The notes beneath the pieces were generated by a model. The model was given only the letters and a program-made list of their open reading frames with translations. It was not told the origin of the DNA and made no database searches. A stretch of DNA of 64,000 bases from Kineococcus sp. TRM81007 (GTDB taxonomy: Bacteria; Actinomycetota; Actinomycetes; Actinomycetales; Kineococcaceae), in NCBI RefSeq assembly GCF_022669155.1, contig NZ_JALBVB010000034.1, forward strand, positions 55,682 through 119,681. The letters are read 5' to 3'. The translations under genes and the position numbers were made by a program. The first letter of the stretch is position 1. Each line of letters begins with the position of its first letter. This document shows, piece by piece, positions 24,207 through 32,051 of this stretch.

Positions 24207-24239
24207 GCCCCCAGGCGCGGCGGGACGCGGCGGCGCGGG

Positions 24240-24245
24240 TAGGTT
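24240..24245 (+). promoter_or_regulatory. -10-like TAGGTT for leaderless mshC start
   Basis: TAGGTT ends 6 bases before GTG 24252, giving mshC its own probable promoter. Confidence 0.5.
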
Positions 24246-24251
24246 CGGCCC

Positions 24252-25547
24252 GTGCGCTCCTGGCCCGCCCCCGACCCCACCACCCTGCCCGGCGACGGCC
24301 CGGGCACCGCTGCGCTGCCCGGGCGCGGTCCGCGGGTCCACCTGCACGACTCCAGCACCGGCCGCCTCCAGCCCGCCGGCCCCTCCGAGGGCACCGCGAC
24401 GTTGTACGTGTGCGGCATCACCCCCTACGACGCCACCCACCTGGGTCACGCCAACACCTACGTCGCCTTCGACCTGCTGCAGCGCGCCTGGCGAGACGCC
24501 GGCCTGGCCGTCGCCTACGTGCAGAACGTCACCGACGTCGACGACCCGCTGCTCGAGCGCGCGACGGCCACCGGCGTGGACTGGACCGAGCTGGCCGCCT
24601 CCCAGGTGGAACTGTTCCGCGAGGACATGGCCGCCCTGTCCGTGATCCCCCCGCAGCAGTACCTCGGCGTCGTCGAGGCCGTCGACCTCGTCTCGGCGGC
24701 CGTGCGCGACCTCCTCGCCGCCGGCGCCGCCTACCGGGTGCCCGGAACCGACGGCGCCCCCGACGGCGACGTCTACTTCCCCGTCGCCGCCGACCCCGCC
24801 TTCGGCGACGTCTCCCACCTGGACCGGCAGCAGATGCTCGCCCTGTCCGCCGAGCGCGGCGGCGACCCGGACCGCCCCGGCAAGCGCGACCCGCTGGACC
24901 CGCTGCTGTGGCGGGTGCAGCGCGACGGTGAGCCCGGCTGGGACGCCGGCGAGCTCGGCCGCGGCCGCCCCGGCTGGCACGTGGAGTGCACCGCCATCGC
25001 CCTGCAGCACCTCGGCACCCCCGTCGACGTGCAGGCCGGCGGCAGCGACCTGCTCTTCCCGCACCACGAGATGGGCGCCTCCCACGCCCACGTGCTGCGC
25101 CCGCACGCCACCCCCTTCGCGCACCTGTACGCGCACTCCGGCATGGTCGCCCTCGACGGCGAGAAGATGAGCAAGTCCAGGGGCAACCTCGAACTCGTCT
25201 CCCGGTTGCGCGCCGCCGGCGAGGACCCCGCCGCCGTGCGCCTGGCGATCGTCGCCCACCACTGGCGCAGTGACTGGGAGTGGACCCCCGCCGTGCTCGC
25301 CGAGGCCCGCGAGCGCCACGCCCGCTGGGCCCGCGCCGTCGCCCTGCCCGCCGGGCCGGACGCCGCACCCGTCCTGGCGCGCGTGCGCGAACGCCTCGCC
25401 GACGACCTCGACGCTCCCGGGGCCGTGGCCGCCGTCGACGCCTGGGCCGACGCGGCGCTCGCCGGCACCGGTGCGGGCGGCCAGGACGGCGCACCGGAGC
25501 TGGTGCGCCGCACCGTCACCGCGCTGCTGGGCGTGCGGCTGCCCTGA
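24252..25547 (+). CDS. mshC: mycothiol ligase: cysteine:GlcN-Ins ligase
   Basis: A 431-residue enzyme that joins cysteine to 1-D-myo-inosityl 2-amino-2-deoxy-alpha-D-glucopyranoside, the penultimate step of mycothiol synthesis. It is a cysteinyl-tRNA-synthetase-like Rossmann enzyme. '[20 protein letters not shown]' holds the zinc Cys (about residue 54) and the HIGH-like motif. '[10 protein letters not shown]' (about 243-252) supplies another zinc Cys. '[10 protein letters not shown]' follows, and 'EKMSKSRGN' (about 304-312) is the KMSKS loop. It ends with a short helical domain and lacks the tRNA-binding C-terminus of CysS. That ending and the mshC-typical neighbours distinguish it from cysS. 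Confidence 0.95.
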   Translation: MRSWPAPDPTTLPGDGPGTAALPGRGPRVHLHDSSTGRLQPAGPSEGTATLYVCGITPYDATHLGHANTYVAFDLLQRAWRDAGLAVAYVQNVTDVDDPLLERATATGVDWTELAASQVELFREDMAALSVIPPQQYLGVVEAVDLVSAAVRDLLAAGAAYRVPGTDGAPDGDVYFPVAADPAFGDVSHLDRQQMLALSAERGGDPDRPGKRDPLDPLLWRVQRDGEPGWDAGELGRGRPGWHVECTAIALQHLGTPVDVQAGGSDLLFPHHEMGASHAHVLRPHATPFAHLYAHSGMVALDGEKMSKSRGNLELVSRLRAAGEDPAAVRLAIVAHHWRSDWEWTPAVLAEARERHARWARAVALPAGPDAAPVLARVRERLADDLDAPGAVAAVDAWADAALAGTGAGGQDGAPELVRRTVTALLGVRLP

Positions 25548-25876
25548 TGCCCCGCCACGACCGCGAGGAGGTGGCCCGCCGGGCCGGGCACGCCACCTGG
25601 CGCGAGGCCGTCGAGGCCACCGCGCACCTGAGCCAGCAGGAGGCCGGCCGGGCCCTGGGCGTCAGCCACCCCACGGTGCGCACCTGGCGCACCGAGCTGG
25701 GCCTGGGGGTGAGCGCGCGACGCTCCGGGCCGCAGGCGGCGGCAGCCTTCCGCGAGGACCCCACCGACCCGCGGCACGGCTCGGCCAACGGGTACCGCAA
25801 CCTCGGCTGCCGCTGCCCGGCGTGCACGCGCGCGTGGACGGACTACCAGCGCGCGCGCCGCACCGGCCCGGGCTGA
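25547..25876 (+). CDS. small helix-turn-helix protein with CxCxxC tail
   Basis: A 109-residue protein whose ATG overlaps the mshC stop (TGATG). A helix-turn-helix lies near residues 25-45 ('LSQQEAGRALGVSHPTVRTW'). The C-terminus has 'HGSANGYRNLGCRCPACTRA', a Cys-x-Cys-x2-Cys motif seen in many small actinobacterial and actinophage proteins and possibly metal-binding. Thiol or metal sensing coupled to mycothiol synthesis is an attractive idea but rests only on position and Cys residues. Confidence 0.7.
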   Translation: MPRHDREEVARRAGHATWREAVEATAHLSQQEAGRALGVSHPTVRTWRTELGLGVSARRSGPQAAAAFREDPTDPRHGSANGYRNLGCRCPACTRAWTDYQRARRTGPG

Positions 25877-25946
25877 GACGCGATCCCGTGGCCGGCGCCC
25901 AGAGCAGGCACAGGACCACCACAGGAGCCGTGCCGATCCTCTCCGC

Positions 25947-27254
25947 ATGACGTGGAACCCCCTCGCCCCGCTGACCACCGCGGCGCTGCGCCGACGCGCG
26001 GCCTCCGGCGCCGCGCTGCTGCTCGCCGGCAGCCTGGCGCTCGCCGGCTGCTCGGCCACCACCACCGGCACCGCGGCGGCCGGGACGACGACCAGCACCA
26101 CCACGAGCAGCACCGCGTCGACCACAGCGATCGACACCTCCTCCTCCGGCAGCGCCGACGCGACCACCACCAGCCGGACCACCACCGACACCGCCGCGGC
26201 GGCCGAGGCGTTCCTGGCGACCCTGTCCGAGGAGCAGCGCGAGGCGGTGCTCTACGCCTACGACGACGAGACGAAGACCACCTCGTGGTCGAACTTCCCC
26301 GTCACCTTCGTCGAGCGCGCCGGGCTGAACCTCGCCGACCTCACCGCCGAGCAGCAGGACGCCGCCACGGCCGTCCTCGAGGCGCTGCTGTCCGAGGAGG
26401 GCTACGCCACCGTCACCGGCATCATCGGCGGCGACCAGTACCTCGCCGACAGCAGCAGCTCCACCGAGGACTCGCTCGGGCAGTACTACATCGCCTTCTT
26501 CGGCGACCCCTCCGACACCAGCGCCTGGGAGGTCCAGTTCGGTGGCCACCACCTCGGCATCAACGCCACCCTGGACGGCGCCGCCGGCTCGATCACCTTC
26601 GCCCCCACCCACCTGGGCACCCAGCCCGCGGTCTACACGAACGCCGACGGCGAGGAGGTCCAGCCGCTGGCCGGGATGTACGAGACCGCCTTCGCCTTCT
26701 ACGACAGCCTCACCGAGGAGCAGCTCGCCGCGCTCTACCAGGGCGAGGAGGTCTCCGCCATGGTCTGCGCCCCGGGCAGCACCTGCGAGTACCCCACCGG
26801 CACCGGCCTGTCCGGCGCGGACCTGACCGACGAGCAGGAGCAGCTGCTGCTCGACGTCGTCGCCAACTGGGTGGGCCTGGCCGACGAGGAGACGACCGCC
26901 GAGGCGCTCGCCGAGATCGAGGCCACCCTCGACGAGACGTACGTCAACTGGTCCGGCGCGACCGTCTACGACACGACCCAGGGAGACGGGATCTACTTCC
27001 AGGTCTCCGGCCCCGACGTGTACGTCGAGTTCGCCGCCCAGCAGGGTTCCGCCGGCGCCGACGTCGACGGCGTCACCACCTCCGGGTGGGGGCACGTGCA
27101 CACCATCTACCGCGACCCGGGCGAGGACTACGCCGGCAGCGTCACCCAGCAGGAGAGCACCGGCACGGGCGGTGGGCCCGGCGGTGGGGGAGCACCCGCC
27201 GGTGCGCCCGGGAACGGCCAGGTGCCCTCCGGCGCCGCGCCCGCGAGCGCCTGA
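25947..27254 (+). CDS. DUF3500 lipoprotein
   Basis: A 435-residue exported lipoprotein: basic start, hydrophobic stretch, lipobox 'SLALAGCSATTT' (lipidated Cys near residue 34). A Ser/Thr-rich linker follows (about 35-85). The DUF3500 domain (about 88-400) has 'WSNFPVTFVERAGLNLADLT', 'YIAFFGDPSDTSAWEVQFGG', 'HHLGINATL' and 'WGHVHTIYRDPGEDYAG'. The C-terminus is Gly/Pro-rich. The family is found in bacteria and fungi, and its function is unknown to me. The His-rich 'GGHHLG' and terminal 'GHVH' suggest a metal site. ATG 25947. Confidence 0.85.
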   Translation: MTWNPLAPLTTAALRRRAASGAALLLAGSLALAGCSATTTGTAAAGTTTSTTTSSTASTTAIDTSSSGSADATTTSRTTTDTAAAAEAFLATLSEEQREAVLYAYDDETKTTSWSNFPVTFVERAGLNLADLTAEQQDAATAVLEALLSEEGYATVTGIIGGDQYLADSSSSTEDSLGQYYIAFFGDPSDTSAWEVQFGGHHLGINATLDGAAGSITFAPTHLGTQPAVYTNADGEEVQPLAGMYETAFAFYDSLTEEQLAALYQGEEVSAMVCAPGSTCEYPTGTGLSGADLTDEQEQLLLDVVANWVGLADEETTAEALAEIEATLDETYVNWSGATVYDTTQGDGIYFQVSGPDVYVEFAAQQGSAGADVDGVTTSGWGHVHTIYRDPGEDYAGSVTQQESTGTGGGPGGGGAPAGAPGNGQVPSGAAPASA

Positions 27255-27295
27255 CGGGGGGCGGGCCCCGGGCCCGCCCCCCCGCACCCTCGGGT

Positions 27296-28084
27296 TCAGC
27301 CCTGCTGGCGCTGGGCGATCTCCTGCTGCACCACGGAGCCGAGGCGCTGCAGCTGCCCGGTGCCCAGCTGGCGCACCTCGCCCTCCAGGCGCTGCAGCAC
27401 GTGCGGGTCCTCCAGGACGCGCTCGGAGCTCTGCAGCAGCACCGTGCCGGCGCCGGTGAAGTCGTACTGGCGCTCCTCGCCGGAACGGGTGCCGAACAGC
27501 GCCCCGCGCGCTGCGCCGAGGAAGTGCCCCATCCAGCCGGCGTCGAAGTGCTGCGCCGGGGCAGGGCAGTCGGCCCACCCCACCAGCGCCTCCGGGTCCA
27601 CCCGCACCGGCGGCTCGACGAAGATCACCGGCCCGGAGGAGCTGGCGAGGAACTTCCCCGTGCCCAGCAGGGTCAGGAACCCCGGGATGATCGACTCCTT
27701 CAGCTCCAGCCCCGCGTCGAAGGCCAGCAGGTTCGACGCCCGCACCGTCAGGTTGCCGTCGTCGAGGTCGTAGGAGTTGATGTCGTACCCGCGGTCGCCC
27801 AGGATCACGTGCCCCTGGCCGTTGGCCACCACCCAGTCGCGGCTGTACAGCGGCGAGGAGAACCGCTCGGCGACCATCGACCCCAGCGACGTCGCCGTCA
27901 GCGGCTCGAAGCGGATCGTGCCGCCACCGGCCGGGTAGTAGGCGATCATCCGGCCGGTCTGCACGAACAGCGGCCCCGTCAGCCGCACGCAGTACGCGTA
28001 CGCGTTGCCCGGCAGGTTGTCGTGCTCCGGCAGCGTGGCCGGGTCCAGCGCTTCCACGCCCACGGCTCCTCCAGCAGCGCTCAC
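27296..28084 (-). CDS. AIM24 family protein (third gene of a three-paralogue operon)
   Basis: A 262-residue beta-rich protein of the AIM24/TerD-like superhelix family. 'FVQTGRMIAYYPAGG', 'GHVILGDRGYDINSYDLDDG' and 'LTVRASNLLAFDAGL' are typical. Residues about 140-262 add a C-terminal segment absent from the other two copies. Its GTG overlaps the stop of the middle paralogue (GTGA). Yeast AIM24 is mitochondrial and shapes inner-membrane complexes. Bacterial members are uncharacterised. No signal peptide, so presumably cytoplasmic. Confidence 0.85.
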   Translation of the reverse strand: MSAAGGAVGVEALDPATLPEHDNLPGNAYAYCVRLTGPLFVQTGRMIAYYPAGGGTIRFEPLTATSLGSMVAERFSSPLYSRDWVVANGQGHVILGDRGYDINSYDLDDGNLTVRASNLLAFDAGLELKESIIPGFLTLLGTGKFLASSSGPVIFVEPPVRVDPEALVGWADCPAPAQHFDAGWMGHFLGAARGALFGTRSGEERQYDFTGAGTVLLQSSERVLEDPHVLQRLEGEVRQLGTGQLQRLGSVVQQEIAQRQQG

Positions 28085-28749
28085 AGCTTCTCCTCGCTGG
28101 CCTGCACGTGCACGGTGCCCTCCCCGGACACCCTCAGCTGCACCGCTTCCCCCGAACCGCGCCCGACCGCGTCGCGCCACGACACGGCCGCGGCGACGTC
28201 CACGCGCAGGTCGCCCTCGTGCGCGACGTACGCCTGCGGGTCCACCACCACCTGGCGGCCGCCGCTGACCGGCAGCGCGAACGTGCCGCCGTGCGAGAGC
28301 ACCGCCACCGAGCCGCGCCCGGACAGCTGGGTGGTGAACATCCCCTGCCCCGTGACGGCGCCGCGCACCGCCCCGCGCAGGCCCCCCTGCTGACCGAGGA
28401 ACACCACCGAGCTGGACAGCGACGCGTCGTGCGCCAGCAGTCGGTCCGCCTCCACCGACAGCGGCCGCGAGCCGTCCAGCTCGATGACGGTCACGTGGTG
28501 GCCGTGGAAGCCGTAGTGCACCGCCCCGCTGCCCTCGGCGACCATCAGCGCCACCGCCTCACCCTGCACCCCGCGCGCCAGCGACGCGGCCAGCCCGCCG
28601 CCGTAGGCGCCGCCGCCGGGACCGCCGGCCACGGGGGAGAAGGTGACCCGGCCCGTGACGGCGAGCATCGCGCCGCGCCGCGCCAGCACCTCCCGGCCGG
28701 GGGCGACCTGCGCCAGCACCACCTTTGAGGTGACGGTCGTGAACGTCAT
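28081..28749 (-). CDS. AIM24 family protein (middle paralogue)
   Basis: A 222-residue member of the same family. 'VLARRGAMLAVTGRVTFSP', a Gly-rich loop ('GGPGGGAYGGG', about 43-53), 'VTVIELDGSRPLSVEADRLL', 'GQGMFTTQLSGRGSVAVLSHGG' and 'VVVDPQAYVAHEGDL' follow the AIM24 order. Its ATG overlaps the stop of the first paralogue (ATGA). Divergence from its neighbours is large, so the three are old duplicates with separate roles or a heteromeric complex. Confidence 0.85.
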   Translation of the reverse strand: MTFTTVTSKVVLAQVAPGREVLARRGAMLAVTGRVTFSPVAGGPGGGAYGGGLAASLARGVQGEAVALMVAEGSGAVHYGFHGHHVTVIELDGSRPLSVEADRLLAHDASLSSSVVFLGQQGGLRGAVRGAVTGQGMFTTQLSGRGSVAVLSHGGTFALPVSGGRQVVVDPQAYVAHEGDLRVDVAAAVSWRDAVGRGSGEAVQLRVSGEGTVHVQASEEKL

Positions 28750-29378
28750 CGGCGCTCCTCCGGCTGGATGAACACGGTGCCCTGCCCCTCGAAGCGCAGC
28801 GAGAACGCCTCCCCGGAGGACTCCCCGAGCAGGTTGCGCCACGACACGTCGGTGACGAACGACTGCCGCACGTCCCCCAGGGCGCCGACGTAGGCGTCCG
28901 GGTCCACCACCAGCGGCGTGCCCGGGGCCACCCGCAGCGCGATCGGCGGCCCGCCCATCGAGATCAGCGCCACCCGGCCGTGCCCGGTGACGCTCGTGGT
29001 GAACAGCCCCTGACCGCTGGAGGCGCCCTGCAACCCGCTGAACACCACGTCGGTGCGCAACCCCTCCGACAGGCACAGCAGGCTCTCCGACTCCGCCTTG
29101 AGCACCTGGCCGGCCAGGTCCAGCAGCAGCACGTTCCCGGCGTCCACCGCGAAGTGCACGCTGCCGCGGCCGCTGACCTCCACCAGCGGCAGCGACTCAC
29201 CGGTCAGGCGCTGCTTGAACGCCGCCCGCAGGCCACCGCCGCCCCCGGAACCGGCGTGCTTGAAGGTCACCTCGCCCTCGTAGGCGACCATCGAGCCGGT
29301 GCGCGCCCGCACCGCGCTCGCCGCGCTGCCGTCCAGGTCCACCACCAGGACCCGCGGCGTCCCCAGCCGCCAGCTCAC
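28746..29378 (-). CDS. AIM24 family protein (first gene of the operon)
   Basis: A 210-residue family member: 'RTGSMVAYEGEVTFKHAGSG' with a Gly5 loop, 'VLLLDLAGQVLKAESESLL', 'GQGLFTTSVTGHGRVALISM' and 'LVVDPDAYVGALGDVRQ'. GTG start at 29378. It leads the operon, and the three open frames are joined by 4-base overlaps, which favours coordinated translation and assembly. No transmembrane segment. Biochemical role unknown. Confidence 0.85.
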   Translation of the reverse strand: MSWRLGTPRVLVVDLDGSAASAVRARTGSMVAYEGEVTFKHAGSGGGGGLRAAFKQRLTGESLPLVEVSGRGSVHFAVDAGNVLLLDLAGQVLKAESESLLCLSEGLRTDVVFSGLQGASSGQGLFTTSVTGHGRVALISMGGPPIALRVAPGTPLVVDPDAYVGALGDVRQSFVTDVSWRNLLGESSGEAFSLRFEGQGTVFIQPEERR

Positions 29379-29499
29379 CCGACCACCCTCCCCGCACGGG
29401 CCCGGCCGGCGGCCGGGCTCCTCACCGCCCCATCATGGCGTGCCGGTGATCGCCGGGGAACCCGCCCGTGCGCCGCCGGGACCGCCCCGCCGCGCGGGG

Positions 29500-30390
29500 T
29501 CAGCCCCGGCGGGGGCCGTCGTCGCGCCGCGGCGGGTCGTCGCGCCGGCGCAGGTACCGCTCGAACTCCCGCGCGATCGCCTCACCGCTGGCCTCGGGCA
29601 GCTCCGCGGTGTCCTTCGCCTCCTCCAGCTGCTGCACGTACTCGGCGATCTCGCTGTCCTCACCGGCCAGCTCGTCCACCCCGCGCTCCCAGGCGCGCGC
29701 GTCCTCCGGCAGCTCACCCAGCGGCACCGGCACGCCCAGCAGCTCCTCCACCCGGTGCAGCAGCGCCAGCGTGCCCTTCGGCGACGGCGGCTGCCCCACG
29801 TAGTGCGGCACCGCCGCCCACAGCGACACCGACGCGATGCCGGCGTTGGCCACCGCGTCCTGCACCACGCCGACGATGCCGGTGGGCCCCTCGTAGCGCG
29901 ACGGCTCGATGTCCAGCTTCTCCACCAGGTCCGGGTCCTCGCTGCTGCTGGTCACCGGCAGCGGCCGCGTGTGCGGCACGTCCGCCAGCAGCGCCCCCAG
30001 CGTCAGCACCATGCTGGCCCCCACGGCGCGCGCGTGGGCGACGACCTCGGCGGCGTAGGTGCGCCAGCGCATCGACGGCTCGATGCCGCGCACCAGCAGC
30101 ACGTCGCGCGAGGAGTCGGGCAGGCGCGCGTACGACACGCGCGTGGTCGGCCACGTCAGCCGGCGCCGGCCGTCGTCGTCGAAGTGCACGGTGGGCCGGT
30201 TGACCTGGAAGTCGTGGTACTCCTCCGGGTCGAACTCGGCGAGCTCGACGCCCCCCCACACCTCGTGCAGGTGCGCGACCGCCTGGCTGGCCGCCTCCCC
30301 GGCGTCGTTCCAGCCCTCGAAGGCCGCGATCACCACGGGGTCGCGCAGCACCGGCGCCGCCGGCCTCACGTCGTCAGGCTGCTCAAGCAC
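29500..30390 (-). CDS. PAC2 family protein (proteasome assembly chaperone-like)
   Basis: A 296-residue protein of the PAC2 family. 'VVIAAFEGWNDAGEAASQAV' near residues 19-38, 'RPTVHFDDDGRRRLTWPTTR', 'LLVRGIEPSMRWRTYAAEVV' and 'GPTGIVGVVQDAVANAGI' are the usual landmarks, plus a helical acidic C-terminus. Eukaryotic PAC2 helps assemble the 20S proteasome alpha ring. The actinobacterial function is unknown, but the Pup-proteasome locus starts 8 kb downstream. GTG start with minus-strand TAGGGT 6 bases upstream; this element overlaps the promoter of the divergent HAD gene. Confidence 0.88.
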   Translation of the reverse strand: MLEQPDDVRPAAPVLRDPVVIAAFEGWNDAGEAASQAVAHLHEVWGGVELAEFDPEEYHDFQVNRPTVHFDDDGRRRLTWPTTRVSYARLPDSSRDVLLVRGIEPSMRWRTYAAEVVAHARAVGASMVLTLGALLADVPHTRPLPVTSSSEDPDLVEKLDIEPSRYEGPTGIVGVVQDAVANAGIASVSLWAAVPHYVGQPPSPKGTLALLHRVEELLGVPVPLGELPEDARAWERGVDELAGEDSEIAEYVQQLEEAKDTAELPEASGEAIAREFERYLRRRDDPPRRDDGPRRG

Positions 30391-30396
30391 CTTCCA

Positions 30397-30402
30397 ACCC
30401 TA
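30397..30402 (-). promoter_or_regulatory. -10-like TAGGGT for leaderless PAC2 start, overlapping divergent promoter
   Basis: Minus-strand TAGGGT ends 6 bases before GTG 30390. It shares two bases (30401-30402) with the plus-strand TAGACT of the HAD gene. Confidence 0.5.
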
Positions 30403-30406
30403 GACT
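30401..30406 (+). promoter_or_regulatory. -10-like TAGACT for HAD gene
   Basis: TAGACT ends 9 bases before ATG 30416. The two divergent start codons are only 25 bases apart. Confidence 0.45.
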
Positions 30407-30415
30407 CACCGGTCG

Positions 30416-31153
30416 ATGCCCACCGACACACCGACCCCCGACGCGCCGACCCCCCAGCCGCCGCGGGCGTTGCCCGCCGCCGTGCTGTGGGACATGGACG
30501 GCACGCTCGTCGACACCGAACCGCACTGGATCGCCGCCGAGCACGCCCTGATGGCCCGGCACGGCGCGAGCTGGTCGCACGAGCAGGCCCTGCAGCTCGT
30601 CGGCAGCGCCCTGCCCGACTCCGGGCGCCTGCTGGCTGCGCACCTGGCTGCCGAGGCCGGGGTGCACCTGGACCCCGGCGCCATCGTCGCCGAGCTGATC
30701 GCCGAGGTGGTGCACCAGGTGTCGGCGAGCGTGGTGTGGCGCCCCGGCGCGCTGCGGCTGCTGCGCGAGCTGGGGGAGCGCGGCGTGCCGTGCGCGCTGG
30801 TGACGATGTCGTACCGCTCCCTGGCCGGCACCGTGGCCGCCCTCGTGCCCGGCGCCTTCGCCGTCGTCGTCGCCGGTGACGAGGTGGAGCGCGGCAAGCC
30901 GCACCCCGACCCGTACCTGCGCGCCGCCGCGCTGCTGGGCGTGGACCCGGGTGACTGCGTGGTGCTGGAGGACTCCGCCCCCGGCGTGGCCTCCGGCGAG
31001 GCCGCCGGCTGCCGCGTCGTCGCCTGCCCGCACATGGTGCCCATCCCCGCCGCCCCGGGGCGCAGCCGCGTGGCCTCCCTCGCCGAGCTGGACGCCGACG
31101 CCCTGGGGCGCGTGGCCGCCGGCGGGGTCATCGACTCGCTCGCCGGCGCCTGA
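30416..31153 (+). CDS. HAD-family hydrolase (beta-phosphoglucomutase/phosphatase-like)
   Basis: A 245-residue HAD phosphatase. Motif I 'LWDMDGTLVDTE' (nucleophile Asp near residue 25), motif II 'ALVTMSYRS' near 122, motif III Lys in 'RGKPHPDPY' near 158-166 and motif IV 'VVLEDSAPGV' near 178-187 are all intact. The helical cap between motifs I and II is of the C1 type used on sugar or glycerol phosphates. It shares overlapping divergent promoters with PAC2. Specific substrate unknown. Confidence 0.88.
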   Translation: MPTDTPTPDAPTPQPPRALPAAVLWDMDGTLVDTEPHWIAAEHALMARHGASWSHEQALQLVGSALPDSGRLLAAHLAAEAGVHLDPGAIVAELIAEVVHQVSASVVWRPGALRLLRELGERGVPCALVTMSYRSLAGTVAALVPGAFAVVVAGDEVERGKPHPDPYLRAAALLGVDPGDCVVLEDSAPGVASGEAAGCRVVACPHMVPIPAAPGRSRVASLAELDADALGRVAAGGVIDSLAGA

Positions 31154-31195
31154 GGCCCTCCCGCGGGCCCTGGGCGGTCTGGGAGGCTGCGCGGC

Positions 31196-32014
31196 GTGCA
31201 CCTCGACCAGGTCCTCGACTGGCGCGGCCGGCGGGTCCGCTGGACGCGTCTCGGCACCGGGCCCGCGGTGGTCCTCTGCCACGGCACCCCCTGGTCGTCG
31301 TGGCTGTGGGCCCCCTACGCGCAGGCCCTGGCAGCCGACTTCACGGTCCACCTGTGGGACATGCCCGGCTACGGCGCCTCCTCCAAGGACCCCGAGCACG
31401 CCGTCTCCCTCGACGTCCAGGGGGAACTGCTCACCGACCTGCTGCGGCACTGGGACCTCGACGCGCCGCACGTGGTCGCCCACGACGTCGGCGGCGCCGT
31501 CGCCCTGCGCGCCCACCTGCTGCACGGTGCCCGCTGCGCGTCCCTGGCCCTGGTCGACGCCGTCGCCCTGGCGCCGTGGGGCTCGCCGTTCTTCCGCCTC
31601 GTGCGCGAGCACGCCGCCGTCTTCGCCGCCCTGCCGCCGGCCGTGCACGCCGGGGCGTTGCGCGCCTACGTCGCCGGAGCCAGCCACCGCGGCCTCACCG
31701 ACGCCCAGCTCGACGCGCTCCTGGCGCCGTGGGTCACCCCGCAGGGGCAGGAGGCGTTCTACCGCCAGGTCGCCCAGGCCGACGAGGCGTTCACCGACGT
31801 CATCGAACCGCTCTACCCGTCGCTGGACCTGCCGGTGCACGTCGTCTGGGGTGCCGAGGACACCTGGGTCCCGGTCGAGCGCGCGCACCGCCTGGCCGCA
31901 CTGATCCCCGGTGCCGGTCTCACCGTGGTCCCCGACGCCGGGCACCTGGTCCACCTCGACCAGCCCGTGCACCTGGCCACCGCCCTGCGGGCCTGGCTCA
32001 CCGACCGCACCTGA
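31196..32014 (+). CDS. alpha/beta hydrolase with Asp nucleophile (haloalkane dehalogenase/epoxide hydrolase-like)
   Basis: A 272-residue alpha/beta-hydrolase. The oxyanion motif 'VVLCHGTPWSSWLW' is near residues 25-38. The nucleophile elbow is 'VAHDVGGAVAL', with Asp instead of Ser. The acid lies in 'VVWGAEDTWVPV' and the catalytic His in 'PDAGHLVHLD' near 245. An Asp nucleophile points to haloalkane dehalogenases, epoxide hydrolases or haloacetate dehalogenases rather than esterases. GTG 31196 sits 9 bases after GGGAGG. Probably read with the HAD gene. Confidence 0.85.
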   Translation: MHLDQVLDWRGRRVRWTRLGTGPAVVLCHGTPWSSWLWAPYAQALAADFTVHLWDMPGYGASSKDPEHAVSLDVQGELLTDLLRHWDLDAPHVVAHDVGGAVALRAHLLHGARCASLALVDAVALAPWGSPFFRLVREHAAVFAALPPAVHAGALRAYVAGASHRGLTDAQLDALLAPWVTPQGQEAFYRQVAQADEAFTDVIEPLYPSLDLPVHVVWGAEDTWVPVERAHRLAALIPGAGLTVVPDAGHLVHLDQPVHLATALRAWLTDRT

Positions 32015-32051
32015 ACCGCACCTGGAGCGCACCCCGCCGCCGCCCGCGCGC

